Positions 9,866 through 21,110 of a stretch of DNA of 64,000 bases are shown piece by piece. Where the stretch lies: NCBI GenBank assembly GCA_020055645.1, contig CM034546.1, forward strand, positions 22,568,001-22,632,000, in the 5' to 3' direction. The position numbers and the translations under genes were made by a program. Every line of letters starts with the position of its first letter. Position 1 is the stretch's first letter. A model generated the notes under the pieces. The model made no database searches and was not told the origin of the DNA. It saw only the letters and a list, made by a program, of their open reading frames with translations. Source of the DNA: Tomocerus qinae. Taxonomy: Eukaryota; Arthropoda; Collembola; Entomobryomorpha; Tomoceridae.

Positions 9866-10739
9866 GTATTGAGAGTGCTGAATACATCTCCTCTAATTTT
9901 TCCATGGATTATTACATCGTTCTTCCTTATTCTACACAAACAACCAGTATTTCTGTATGGGGAACTACCTATACAATATCAGCATTTCTCGGTTGTGATT
10001 TTCTTGGCTATTTTGGCGTTTTGGGCAACAACTACTTATGTCTGCATCGTTAACACCGTGTTGGAGACATTGATAATTGTGTACATACTTGTTTCTGTTT
10101 TTGTAATGGAAATAAAGTAAGTCAATTAATTTAATACAAAACTTTTTGTCATAAATTGATGATTTTTATTCAATGACACAATGTCATATTATGATGTCAT
10201 TATTTTTTAGGTTGGGAGCGGAGCAGTACAGATCAAAAAATGTCGTTCGAAAGGATCCAGCAATATTGATAAAATATAGCAACATTTTCAGGTATTACAT
10301 GCAGTATCTTCAGGAAATGTTCGGATTCATGCTTGGAGTCATCCAATCATTAGTTACACGAATAATAATAATCGTTTCTGTCGTCGTTTTAAAGTATGCA
10401 ACGACATTACATCCTCTCGTCATTATTGGTATAAGTTATGGAGGCTTTTTCATTTTTATCATCTGGTGCTCGTTTTTAGCTACTTTGCACAAAATTGCAC
10501 GTATGTACAACGACACGTTAAAAAGCTATTCAATGCACTATAACTCAAAAACCACACACAATACTGTGTATGTCAAGAGGTTCCTAAGGGCCCAAAAAGA
10601 AATGCATTTCAGAATCGGGTTAGATCCACCAGTCACTGTACAAAGTGTCCCTAATTTTGTGCTGAGTATTAGCAGGGCGATAGTAAAACTCCTAGTGTCT
10701 GCGGGGGATGTCGGGGAACTATTTGATGTGGTAGCCTAA

Positions 10740-11342
10740 TGGCCTATTGAGAATGAAAGTTAGGGAGACCTACTTAACATTTTTAAAAACTGCATCCGAT
10801 TAGCCTAGTCAGCCTTTACGTGAATCATTGATTGCGATTAATTCTTATAGCAGCACCCACACTACACTTCTATTTGTAAAATCAAAATAAAATTTATTAT
10901 TAACTCTATGTAAAAACAATAAATATTAACGTTCGCTATAACTAATTATTCACAGCTGATAAAAACATTGAAAGAAAGTATAAATTTTAATTTTTACATG
11001 TTTCATTTATTCAATTAAAATAACTGTTTATATAAAAAGTCATAAATAAATAAATATACTCGTTTAGCTATGATAGTGACTAATTCCCATGTTCCAGGGC
11101 AGCATTATTAAAACTGGAAATCTCAAGGAAAAAAATTGGGCATGCTTATAATACGCAATAAATCAATATAACAGCAATATTAAACTAATTGAAGTAAATA
11201 TTATATTTATATCCCCCATCATATTACAATATGACAGTAATAGAACAATTTTTTTACTTTATAAATCTTGTTTGTTGGTATAAATGGCATATAGTAGGTA
11301 TTAAAGTCTGTTTGTCGGATGCCAATACACAACATTTGCGTG
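10740..11342. other. Intergenic, 3' flank of copy 1
   Basis: AT-rich, with AATAAA-type sequences near 10885-10925 that could serve as polyadenylation signals. No gene was seen. Confidence 0.4.
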
Positions 11343-12173
11343 CAAGGGCGTATCTAGAAATTGGATCTAGGGGGTGCTAATTTCTAAAAATGAGTATTAC
11401 ATAAATCAAGCAATTAGAACCATCATTGCAAGCACATATACAGAACTGAGTTTTGGAAGAGGCTAATTCCAATAGATATTTTAATGATATTTATTCGCGC
11501 GTAGCCCGTAAATTTTTGGTTTTTTTGACGGAAATGAGTCATAAAAGGCCTAAAATAGGAAATAATCGCGCCGAGCGCGAAGTTTTTTGTGATTGTGAGA
11601 AAAAATGACCCTTTTCTTTGATTTTGGTAAAGCCCATCCCTCAATATGTTCTTGCATCATTATAATTATTAGTAAAAAGGAAGAAATATACGCGCGAAGC
11701 GCGAAAAAATTTATGATTTGTAATCTTTGTCAAAAAAATCCATTTTATATCAAGATTAAGGGGCTGGGGGTAGTACTGTAGTACCCTTCTAAATATGTGA
11801 TTTATCTGTCATCACCCACCCAGTTCGGCCGATATAGTTTTAGATGTTTTAAACAGAAAACCTCATTTCAGAAGTGGTCGATTGCTAAGCACATTTCCAT
11901 TTTGTAATTGTAACAATATAATATAAGGTAATTTCAGATCCTAAGGTTCAATACAGGGAAAAAAGGATTCGAAAATGTTCAAACATATTCGAAAATGCTC
12001 GAAAATAAAATATATGTTATTGTGTCATATGAAAACGAAAATATATGTTTCCTCCAATTTGGAATTAAACTTAAATATTAAATAAGTGATGAAAACGCGG
12101 TAATATCTAGTGTGTTTTCAAAATATTTAGGGGGTGCTTAAGCACCCTAGCACCCCCCCTAAATACGTCCTTG
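11343..12173. mobile_element. hAT-like nonautonomous element, 831 bp
   Basis: The ends CAAGGGCGTATCTAG and CTAAATACGTCCTTG form a 15-bp inverted repeat with two mismatches. The flanking 8-bp direct repeat TTTGCGTG is at 11335-11342 and 12174-12181. Subterminal GGGGGTGCT runs and CGCGCGAAGCGCG-type palindromes (11577, 11691) link it to the elements at 3119 and 52129. It is longer than its relatives and probably contains a nested related copy (about 11630-11790). The 73-aa ORF inside is not a gene. Confidence 0.85.
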
Positions 12174-12219
12174 TTTGCGTGTGAAGTCTTTTTACTTTAC
12201 CAATTAATGCTTATTTACA

Positions 12220-12790
12220 TCCAGTGAACCATCATATTATTCCAATTTATTTTATAAAGTGTATACCTAGGTCATGACCTACGTAAATCATTTAACTGGT
12301 GTCATTATTGTCAGGGCTAAATAAATTTAAAGCCCATAAATCAAACAGACGGCAATACAAAATTAAAAGCAGGTAATATATAACATAATATAACCTCGCA
12401 AGCGGCGGTGTGTGGAAAATGCTCGTATAATTACGATTATCAGGCATAATCCCTGGTCGCTGATATTATGCATAATAATATGTATATAATACCCATTTGC
12501 AGATTTCTAGTTTTATTTCTGATTTGTAATTGCTAAAATGGAACTTAAGAAGCAAATGTGTAGGTTTTTATTATTATAGCAGTAAGTAGCAGAAGTTTTA
12601 AGATTCAAATAAAGTTGGTACATGTAAAGGGCGTACCCAAATTTAGTAATTATTAATGGAGAAGCCTAAAAACATATAAGAAATGCATGTTAACTGACTT
12701 GTAGTAAAGGGAAGTACTAGGAAGAGGAACAGTAAATTACTATTTGACTTACAGAGCATTAAATTACATTACAGAATAGAATGTCCACTG
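12220..12790. repeat. Dispersed intergenic block R, copy 1
   Basis: Contains GGGCGTACCCAA, ACATATAAGAAAT, CAGGGCTAAAT and AAGAAGCAAATG in an order that recurs, diverged, at 32560-32960, 35660-35980 and 40430-40660 (and 45280-45510). No coding potential. It looks like old duplicated intergenic DNA accompanying the receptor array. Confidence 0.5.
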
Positions 12791-13412
12791 CCAATATATA
12801 TAGATAGAGGTATGCCATAGGGAAAATATAATTTCAACAAAACTCACTCTTTATCTAAATCACTTTATGTATCTATATTTAATTTCAAGGAATCCTTTTC
12901 AACAATAAAAAATATGACTGTACAAGGAAATTATTAAGCTCTCTTCCTCTTCCCAAGTCGATTAACATACCATTTCCTTTCCTTATTTCGTTTAGTGCTT
13001 TATATTATGGCCTTAAAGATTGAATTTATACATTTGATATGAGTAGCAACAACCGCCAAAATTAATTTACTATAGAATACTTTTTTTAAAGCGCCTTTTT
13101 AAAGGCAATTGTTTTAAAAACACTGCACCTCTTTTAAAATGCACATTTTTTAAAAATACACCTATTTTGCCGTTTCTATTTTTTCACTAATATGTCAGTC
13201 TGAGAGTACTGCGTAAACTAATCAAATATAGTACATTCAAATTACGATTTACCATATATAAATATTATCGTGGCTTGGTCCGTAAGTTTATCTGGATAAC
13301 CGTGTTAAAAGATCCGTAGGCCAACGCCAAACATCAATCAATAATCAACATCGGACGAAAAGTTCATTAAAGCAATGAATAAAGAGTAGATTTGAAATAA
13401 ATATTTTCTCAA

Positions 13413-13570
13413 GCGCTTTAAAGATGTCAAAGAAACAGACGAAATAATTAGTGCATTACCCGAGAAGGCGTTTTGATAGTTTGAGGTAATCGTTAAAAAC
13501 CTATTTGGAATACAAAAACAATTCTCTGAAGACAACGAATCGCAAGATCACAACAGCGATTTGGCTCTAT
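13413..13570 (+). pseudogene. Six-TM family, exon 1 relic
   Basis: Translation gives KETDEIISALPEKAF, a stop, then QFEVIVK, matching the paralogue N-terminus (KETEETIKSIPKEAFYQ.EVI.K). After a frame change it gives NSLKTTNRKITTAIW, matching YSLKKTNSKTTTTIL. The first hydrophobic segment and all later exons are absent. It lies about 430 bp upstream of intact copy 2, so it is the remnant of a tandem duplicate. Confidence 0.7.
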
Positions 13571-13957
13571 TCCCCTATAAATAAATCAGTTAACGTGCCA
13601 TTTTCTGAATGCCTTTAAGGTTATGTGGAAGAAAAGAAGGGCAGACATCTGATATGAGCTAGTACAAGTGCAAAATTAACTTTATTATAGAATACGGAGC
13701 AGCGCGTCCATACTATACGTGTCATATAAATTGAGTAGGCTAAAGGCTATAGGTAAATTAAATTTAAATGTAACTCAATTTTGATGATATCAATAGTTGG
13801 GTTCAAGGAATTTAAAATAAGATAGAATAAATGGCAAACAATATTAAAACCTAATTAAAGATAGCCTATTAGGCTAACGGGTATCATCAGTCAATCAGTC
13901 GATGTCATACACAGGACAGTTTACTATATATAACATGACTTAACAGAGTAACTAAAA
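13571..13957. promoter_or_regulatory. Upstream region of copy 2 with the shared motif
   Basis: Carries the diverged upstream block (AATGTAACTCAAT near 13769) and, at 13909-13930, TACACAGGACAGTTTACTAT, the weakest match to the family motif TGTGTCNGACANTTTA. A TATATATAA run follows. If the motif sits just upstream of transcription, as in paralogues, the ATG at 14000 is the likelier start. Confidence 0.4.
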
Positions 13958-15402
13958 ATGTTTGTGGCAGATTTCAGATATTTTCTTAGTCGTGTAAAAA
14001 TGTCTTCAAAAAAGGAAACGGAGGAAACAATTAAATCAATACCAAAGGAGGCCTTCTACCAGATTGAAGTCATCACTAAGTTAGGAAATTCATTAAAAGT
14101 ATGTCCGTTTATATGGAATGTGAAAGACTATTCCCTGAAGAAAACAAACAGCAAGACTACAACTACGATTCTCTTTTTGCATGCTCTTGTATGCATTTCG
14201 ACTGCCATAGTATTTTCAATACAACTGGTTAGATTTTCAAAGATGGAAAGCGAAATGTTATCGTATATCATTGCTTTGATCGCAAGCGTGGCATGCTGGT
14301 GTATTCTGCTAGTGGACATGTTATGGATTTCATTCTCAAATGACCTGGCTGTACTGCTTACTAATGCATTACATATTCTTTGCGAATTTGAAGGTAATGT
14401 TAATGTATTTATTTATTTTTTAATTGATAATAAAGCAAAATAGTACACAATTGAATTTTATTTAGAAAACTACATACATGAGAAGGAAACCAAACTGCAT
14501 CAATCCCTCGCAAAAGTACTGAGAGTCATGAATTCATCGCCTCTAATATTCTCCTGGATTATTGTGTCGTTCTTCCTTATTCTACACAAACAACCAGTAT
14601 TTGTGTATGGGGAACTGCCAATGCAATACCAATACTTCCCGGTCATAATTTTGTTGGCAATGCTGGCGTTTTGGATAACAGCTAGCACTTCCTGCATTAT
14701 TAATATCGTGATGGAGCTGTTGATATTAGCGTATATACTTGTTCGCATTTTCCAAAAGGAATTAAAGTAAATCAATTTGTATTGTAGAATAACCCATAGT
14801 AGTTACAAGTGTATTATTGAAATTACTATTTGACAATATTTGCTATAGTTTTATTTTAATACGCGGAAATATTTTTTAGATTGGGAAAAGGGCAATATAG
14901 AACAGATGATGTCGTTCGGCAGGATCCAACAATATTGGCAAAATACAGCAACATTATCAGATACTACATGATATACTGTCAGGGAATGTTCGGTCTCATC
15001 CTTGCACCCATCCAAGCAATGGTTACAAGAATATTAATAATCATTACAGTCATCATCATGAAGTACACAGCGACTTTGCACCCTGTCGTAATAATTGGTC
15101 TATGTTATAGCTGCTTTTCTGTTTTTATTCTCTGGTGCTCTATTTTAACTACTTTGCACAAAATTCCACAGATGTACAACGACACGTTAGGGAGCTATTC
15201 AGCTCACTATAGTTCCAAACAGCATTCATTATACATGAAGAAGTACCTAAGGGCCCAAAAAGAATTACATTTCAAAATCGGGTTAGATGAGCCTATCACT
15301 ATACAAAGCGTTCCTGATTTTGTGTTGAGTTATAGCAGGGCGATAATGAAACTTCTGATGTCTGCTGGGGAAGTTGGAGAGCTACTAGATTTGGTAGCCT
15401 GA
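13958..15402 (+). CDS. Six-TM chemoreceptor-like protein, copy 2 (intact)
   Basis: Exons are 13958 (or 14000)-14393, 14466-14766 and 14880-15402, joined by GT-AG introns of 72 and 113 bp in phases 1 and 2. The product is 419 aa from the first ATG or 405 aa from the second. The second (MSSKKETEE) aligns with the paralogue starts and is preferred. Exon 1 encodes a charged N-terminus, the KDYSLKKTNSK loop and two hydrophobic helices. Exon 2 encodes two more, flanking HKQPVFVYGELP. Exon 3 encodes two helices, then a roughly 100-residue tail with MYNDTL, KYLRAQKE and IGLDEPITIQSVPDF. Length and topology resemble insect gustatory/odorant-type receptors, but the C-terminal TYhxxxxQF signature is absent. 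It is therefore an orphan multi-TM family, probably sensory by inference. Confidence 0.8.
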
Positions 15403-15886
15403 GACCCGAGAGTAAAAGATAGCTGACGGGGTCCAATATCATATTATCAAAAGCCACATCTAAATGCCTTTTTAATGTTCTAAATCACATGAATGAATAG
15501 AGCGTAAAACTGTAGAATACAGTTCAAGCAAGGAATTTTAGTCCACGCCGGTTAGAATGGCTATTAATATTAATGTAGGTAAAGCTAAAGCTGCAAATGA
15601 ATATAGATTATTTCCTGCACCAAAGAAAATAATAAATAGTTGGAATTGTGAGGATATATGTTAGCATTAATTAAAATAAGCATGGATTTGTTCGTATTAG
15701 TTAGAATACTAAGTACTATTACTGCAACCGGATACCATTGCTAATGAAACTGGAGTAATACTTGGTATCAAATACTGTGTAAATAATGTTTACATAAAAT
15801 GTTAATGTAACATATCGCAAATAAGCCATTTTTACTGCGTTAAAATAAATAATAAGAAAATAATAATTGCTTATAATAATAATAAT
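15403..15886. other. Intergenic, 3' flank of copy 2, ending in AAT-rich sequence
   Basis: No gene was seen. The last 60 bases are an AAT-type simple repeat, the target into which the BEL/Pao element inserted. Confidence 0.5.
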
Positions 15887-16816
15887 TGTTGTCGACACAT
15901 TGAAAGATCAAGTGAAATGAAAATCTAAAATATTTATTTGTAATATTATGGTATCTATTTATTTATTTCTTAGCTGTAGGAAATTATTTAAATTATAAAT
16001 AATGTAAATTAAATGTAATTATGTAATTTTAATTGTTTTATGTGTATGTAGAAAATGTTTGAATGCAAAAACAAATACTACGAATCATTTGGATTCGAAT
16101 GATGTATGATTTGTATATGTAATGTAATGTCTTTGATGTGTAAGTTACCGATGAAAGTGAAAGTCGTCGGTGAAAAATCTTGAATTTTGTATATGTAAAA
16201 ATCGGTTTGTACCGATTAGGCCAGTGCAGTGTTCTGTCATGGAAACTGACCTCCTAAGGTGAATTGCCAGAAGGGATTGCCCTGAGCTGCCTTAGCATTT
16301 GCTGATTTGTTGCAGACCTGCCTGCCTTTGAAGTACAAGCCGATTATCACTGTGATTGTGTATGGCTGTATGTGTTTGATTGATTTGTATTGTAAATAAA
16401 GATATTGTCTCAGTTCCTGTAACTGACTTGTGGTCTTGTGTACCTTCATTGTAGCGTAATTCTGATTTGAGAGAATTGCTATAATTCGAGAAAGGGCTGA
16501 CAGCTGATGTAACTTTATGTGAAAGGCTCCAGTCATTTTCCAGAGAATTAGTAGTATATTCCTCAAGCAATCAGTAGCATTGATTCATAATTGCATTGTA
16601 TTATCTCTGCATATAGTTTGTCTGTTAAGAATTCAATTAGCCCAGGTCCTCGGATCAAAGGTGAACGATTCTTAGAAACATTCATCTATATATAGTCAGA
16701 GTAAAATTGCCTTTAAGGCTGGTCCTTCGAGAAGTTGAAACGAAGCTCTATTTAGCAGACTTGAGTTTTGCGAGATAGCGTTTTACGGCTAGAAAGAGAC
16801 ATAGCTGGCCGTAACA
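15887..16816 (+). repeat. BEL/Pao 5' LTR, 930 bp
   Basis: Starts TGTTGTCGACAC and ends GGCCGTAACA. It is the same length as the 3' LTR at 19830-20759. By eye I found two base differences (16315 G against A at 20258; 16426 A against T at 20369). A primer-binding-like sequence, TTGGTCCTTCGAGCCGGAT, follows directly at 16817. The small reverse ORFs in the LTR are chance. Confidence 0.93.
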
Positions 16817-16879
16817 TTGGTCCTTCGAGCCGGATCGTGTCGGCGACAAGTGACAGAACACTAAAGATCGAAGTAAATC

Positions 16880-19744
16880 ATGAGTGACAAATCTATTCCT
16901 CCGGAGCGGAAAAGTGCCCGTGTCCAGGGTATTCCACCAAATATGATTGGTGATGATTCGGAGTCAGCCCGCAGAAAGCGGAAGCCAGCAAATCCTGAAG
17001 TGCTGGATAATGATGATAATGAAAGTATTGCTGGCAGTTGTGTGTCCAGTGCAAGTAAGTCCTCTAAGTCTAGTAGTGCTTCCCGGAGAAAGTTGGAAGC
17101 TGAAGTTGAGGCAATGAAACGAATTGAAGAGTTGGACATTGAATTGGAAACCATGGCTCTCATGAAACGACAACGAGAGATCAAAAGAAAGAAATTGATG
17201 GCTCAGAAGGAGCTAGAATTGAAGTTGGCCATCATTGAGGAGGAGGAAAATGGTTCCATGAACTCCGATGGTACTAACTACCAAAGTTTGATTGTTGATG
17301 ATCTGAATGAGGATGATACTGGTGATGTCTTTCCACCCCCTCAAGATCCTATTGTAAAGAAACGCATGCAGACGGTAGCGTCTGTTAATGCGAATAAGAA
17401 AAGTGATGCTGACCGTTATACTTCAGAAGAAAGAGCTGAAGTAAAGAATTTATTGAACACGGAAAGAAAAGTTCCTGAGCCGCCATCTGTGAATGCTCCG
17501 ACAGAAATGGAGAAGATGGTACAAGCTATGACTAGCATGTTCCAAGCTATGGAAAGTCGTATTTCTGATATGCCGAAAGAATCTCATAGCATGAATAAGT
17601 ACTTGGCGCGGCAGACAGTCGCAAAGGAGTTGCCAGTTTTCTCAGGAGATCCTGTAGAATGGCCTAACTTTATTAGTCAGTACAAGGCTACGACTGAGGC
17701 ATGTGAATTCAGTGCCATAGAAAATATTTCTCGCCTGCAGAAGTGTTTGCGTGGAAAGGCGAAAGAAGCAGTACAATGTATGTTGGCTGTACCAGAAAAG
17801 CTGCCGGAAATATTGCTATGTCTAGAAGAAAGCTTCGGCAGACCGGAAGTCATTCTGCAGATGCTAACTGTAAGAGCAGAGAGAATGACAAGTGCTCATG
17901 ATGAGAACCCTGAGGCCTTAATGGACTTGGCCAACGCTGTTAGGAATCTTGTTTCCACAGCTGAAATATTGAATAGAAAGGATTATCTTGTCAATCCACA
18001 TTTGGTCCATAAGTTATTTGAAAAACTCTCCCCAGGATTGAAACTAAATTGGGGATTGAAATTAGCAAAGACTGAAGATAGAGTAACCAAGCTGGATGAG
18101 TTCTCCACTTGGTTAAGCCACATAGCCCAAGCTGTTAGAAGGGTGTCGCCCGTGGAAATCCCTTATGAAAAGAAAAGAGACTTTCATGTGAAAGTTCATA
18201 ATGAAAGACAAGAAGTCATTGCAGCTACTGTAGAAGGAAAACAGTGCTGTATATTCTGCAAAAAGTATGGACATTACTTTTATAAGTGCAGAGATTTGTT
18301 GAGAAAGTGCCCTGAAGAAAGATGGGATTGGGCAACAAAAGAACGACTATGCTACCGCTGTTTAAAGGATGACCACATAGCAGCAGACTGTGATGACCAA
18401 ACGAGTTGTGGTGTTAATGATTGTGACCAATTACACCATCCCTTCTTACACTTTTCGATAAGAAAGCCGAGAGAAGAGTCTCAGCGACGGACTTGTGGCC
18501 ATGCTTCAGATTGTGCTGAAGTAACATTGTGTGTGCTACCAGTAAGTATATCTGGTCCAAATGGAAATGTAAACACTTATGCCATGTTGGATAGTGCCTC
18601 CACTGTGTCCCTAATTGATGCTGATTTGGCTGCACAGATTGGAGTGTCTGGAAAAGAAATGCCACTAAGGTTACAGTGGATTAATTCAAATGCAAGATCT
18701 GAAAATTCCATGAAAGTGACAATGGGAATTAAAGGACTAAAGTGTCAAGAGTCCTACATTGTAGATAATTTTCAGACCACTACAAGCTTATCTTTGCCAA
18801 AAGTAAGTTTGAGTGGCAAGAATTTGAAACGTAAGTGGAAACACTTAAGAACAATACCGCTGCCGAACTTGAGTAATGATCAGCCAAAGATTCTTATTGG
18901 TCTGAATAATGCACAGTTGATTGTCCCATTGCAAGTTGTAGAAGGTCCTGCAAATGCACCCATGGTAGTCAAGACAAGACTAGGGTGGACCCTTTATGGA
19001 ACGTCAGGTGACCATCAAAATAGTAATGATGGATTCACAGGTCATGTGTACCAGAATCAAGATTATCGTATGAAAAATGATCTATGTCATGAAGAATTTG
19101 TAGGGAAAGTTTCCGACAGTAACGTAATGTCATGTGATGACAATAAGAAATTTGTTATTGTTGATGTGAAATGTCCTTGTCCTATGAGTAGTGAAATGAA
19201 TGAAATTCCCGTCTTTGCAGAACAGTATTATACAAAGATTGATGAATGTATGTCTAAATCAGTGAACGAGAAGAATTGTAATCTTCCGAATCTTGTGACT
19301 TTGAGTCCGAGAGACACTAAGAATGAATCGTTAGTCTCTACGGTCATGTCAGGGCAAGTTTATGTTGAAAATAAATTGCCGACAAATTTGAATTGTTTGA
19401 AATTGTTGCCAGCTATTATTGGTAAGTCTGGTATTGGAAGAGCCATGTGTAGAGCTCGTGAAAATTTGTCACATCCTGTAATGATGCACTCAGAGAAACT
19501 GAGATTTCTTAAGAGTGATGTGATGGACGCCATATTGTTTGGATCTGTGTTAGTTGTCTGGAACTCTATTTTGAATGAGCCGTTTCCGCCTAAAGCTCCT
19601 GATAAATTGTTGATGTTTATCAGTGAGTATCTGTTGAACCCGATGAACCAAGAATTCCGGGATGTTGGAATTGAGTCGTACGAGATCTGGAAGTTTGGAT
19701 CATCCATAGGAACGAGATTTGTATCGTACGAGATTTGGAGATAG
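16880..19744 (+). CDS. BEL/Pao gag and A17-like protease, pol missing
   Basis: A 954-codon ORF from ATG 64 bp after the 5' LTR. In order it has a basic/acidic N-terminus, a coiled coil (about 71-123), a DUF1759-type gag region (about 248-415, with LPVFSGDPVEWPNFI), and cysteine knuckles (about 456-520, C-x2-C-x4-H-x4-C then C-x2-C-x4-H-x4-C). A DUF1758-type protease follows, with the active-site motif LDSASTVSLID (570-580) and later LIGLNNAQL and TRLGWTLYGTSG. In complete elements the reverse transcriptase follows this point. Here about 230 residues without RT motifs follow, with fragments (KLRFLKSDVM, GSVLVVWN) of unclear origin, then a stop. The ORF is uninterrupted and could still make gag. 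Confidence 0.85.
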   Translation: MSDKSIPPERKSARVQGIPPNMIGDDSESARRKRKPANPEVLDNDDNESIAGSCVSSASKSSKSSSASRRKLEAEVEAMKRIEELDIELETMALMKRQREIKRKKLMAQKELELKLAIIEEEENGSMNSDGTNYQSLIVDDLNEDDTGDVFPPPQDPIVKKRMQTVASVNANKKSDADRYTSEERAEVKNLLNTERKVPEPPSVNAPTEMEKMVQAMTSMFQAMESRISDMPKESHSMNKYLARQTVAKELPVFSGDPVEWPNFISQYKATTEACEFSAIENISRLQKCLRGKAKEAVQCMLAVPEKLPEILLCLEESFGRPEVILQMLTVRAERMTSAHDENPEALMDLANAVRNLVSTAEILNRKDYLVNPHLVHKLFEKLSPGLKLNWGLKLAKTEDRVTKLDEFSTWLSHIAQAVRRVSPVEIPYEKKRDFHVKVHNERQEVIAATVEGKQCCIFCKKYGHYFYKCRDLLRKCPEERWDWATKERLCYRCLKDDHIAADCDDQTSCGVNDCDQLHHPFLHFSIRKPREESQRRTCGHASDCAEVTLCVLPVSISGPNGNVNTYAMLDSASTVSLIDADLAAQIGVSGKEMPLRLQWINSNARSENSMKVTMGIKGLKCQESYIVDNFQTTTSLSLPKVSLSGKNLKRKWKHLRTIPLPNLSNDQPKILIGLNNAQLIVPLQVVEGPANAPMVVKTRLGWTLYGTSGDHQNSNDGFTGHVYQNQDYRMKNDLCHEEFVGKVSDSNVMSCDDNKKFVIVDVKCPCPMSSEMNEIPVFAEQYYTKIDECMSKSVNEKNCNLPNLVTLSPRDTKNESLVSTVMSGQVYVENKLPTNLNCLKLLPAIIGKSGIGRAMCRARENLSHPVMMHSEKLRFLKSDVMDAILFGSVLVVWNSILNEPFPPKAPDKLLMFISEYLLNPMNQEFRDVGIESYEIWKFGSSIGTRFVSYEIWR

Positions 19745-19829
19745 GATCAAACCGAAGACCATCTCAGCCGAATGTATCGACGTGATTGAAAATGAAGATG
19801 TCCCCAAGGAGCATCTACCGGGGGAAGTA

Positions 19830-20759
19830 TGTTGTCGACACATTGAAAGATCAAGTGAAATGAAAATCTAAAATATTTATTTGTAATATTATGGTATCTA
19901 TTTATTTATTTCTTAGCTGTAGGAAATTATTTAAATTATAAATAATGTAAATTAAATGTAATTATGTAATTTTAATTGTTTTATGTGTATGTAGAAAATG
20001 TTTGAATGCAAAAACAAATACTACGAATCATTTGGATTCGAATGATGTATGATTTGTATATGTAATGTAATGTCTTTGATGTGTAAGTTACCGATGAAAG
20101 TGAAAGTCGTCGGTGAAAAATCTTGAATTTTGTATATGTAAAAATCGGTTTGTACCGATTAGGCCAGTGCAGTGTTCTGTCATGGAAACTGACCTCCTAA
20201 GGTGAATTGCCAGAAGGGATTGCCCTGAGCTGCCTTAGCATTTGCTGATTTGTTGCAAACCTGCCTGCCTTTGAAGTACAAGCCGATTATCACTGTGATT
20301 GTGTATGGCTGTATGTGTTTGATTGATTTGTATTGTAAATAAAGATATTGTCTCAGTTCCTGTAACTGTCTTGTGGTCTTGTGTACCTTCATTGTAGCGT
20401 AATTCTGATTTGAGAGAATTGCTATAATTCGAGAAAGGGCTGACAGCTGATGTAACTTTATGTGAAAGGCTCCAGTCATTTTCCAGAGAATTAGTAGTAT
20501 ATTCCTCAAGCAATCAGTAGCATTGATTCATAATTGCATTGTATTATCTCTGCATATAGTTTGTCTGTTAAGAATTCAATTAGCCCAGGTCCTCGGATCA
20601 AAGGTGAACGATTCTTAGAAACATTCATCTATATATAGTCAGAGTAAAATTGCCTTTAAGGCTGGTCCTTCGAGAAGTTGAAACGAAGCTCTATTTAGCA
20701 GACTTGAGTTTTGCGAGATAGCGTTTTACGGCTAGAAAGAGACATAGCTGGCCGTAACA
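19830..20759 (+). repeat. BEL/Pao 3' LTR, 930 bp
   Basis: Direct copy of the 5' LTR, starting TGTTGTCGACAC right after the purine tract and ending GGCCGTAACA next to AAT repeats. Confidence 0.93.
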
Positions 20760-21110
20760 ATAATAATAATAATAATATAATAAAAAAATAATATAATAAA
20801 ATAATAATAAAATAATAATTATTACTGCTTTAAAATAAATAATAATAAAATAATAATAATAATAATATTAATAATAATAATAATAAATAATACTTTAAAA
20901 TAAATAATAAATAATAATAATAAATAATAATAAAAATAATAAATAATAAATAATAATAAAAATAATAAATAATAAATAATAAATAATAATAAAAATAATA
21001 AATAATAAATAATAAAAATAATTTTTAAAATAAAAATAAATAATAAATAATAATAATACTTTTTAAAATAAAAAATAATAAAAATAATAATAATAATTTG
21101 TTACATACAA
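20760..21110. repeat. AAT/AAAT microsatellite
   Basis: About 350 bp of imperfect AAT and AAAT repeats continuing the array into which the retroelement inserted. Confidence 0.95.

Larger units (their letters stand above)
3056..10739 (+). pseudogene. Six-TM chemoreceptor-like family, copy 1, broken by two insertions
   Basis: Three coding blocks match the intact paralogue at 13958-15402. Exon 1 is 3056-3706 but is interrupted by a MITE at 3119-3367 that brings an in-frame stop. Exon 2 starts at 3774 after TTTAG and is split at 3832 by a 6.0 kb insertion; it resumes at 9872 (the target copy is 9866-9871) and ends at 10116 before GTAAGT. Exon 3 is 10211-10739 and ends with TAA. Apart from the insertions each block keeps its frame, splice sites and family motifs, including IGLDPPVTVQSVPNFVL near the end. 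That implies recent inactivation, unless the MITE is spliced out or another start is used. The family function is probably sensory membrane receptor, inferred only from topology and clustering. Confidence 0.75.
15887..20759 (+). mobile_element. BEL/Pao LTR retrotransposon, pol deleted
   Basis: 4.87 kb from LTR to LTR, flanked by ATAAT (15882-15886 and 20760-20764); the duplication is plausible but ambiguous because the target is an AAT microsatellite. It has two near-identical 930-bp LTRs, a primer-binding site, one gag-protease ORF and a purine-rich ACCGGGGGAAG just before the 3' LTR. Reverse transcriptase, RNase H and integrase are absent, so it would need an intact relative for movement. 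The near identity of the LTRs shows recent insertion. Confidence 0.9.

Noticed and set aside
16237..20513. Reverse-strand ORFs of 92-109 aa at 16237-16570 and 20180-20513
   Set aside because: They are inside the two LTRs and antisense to the element.
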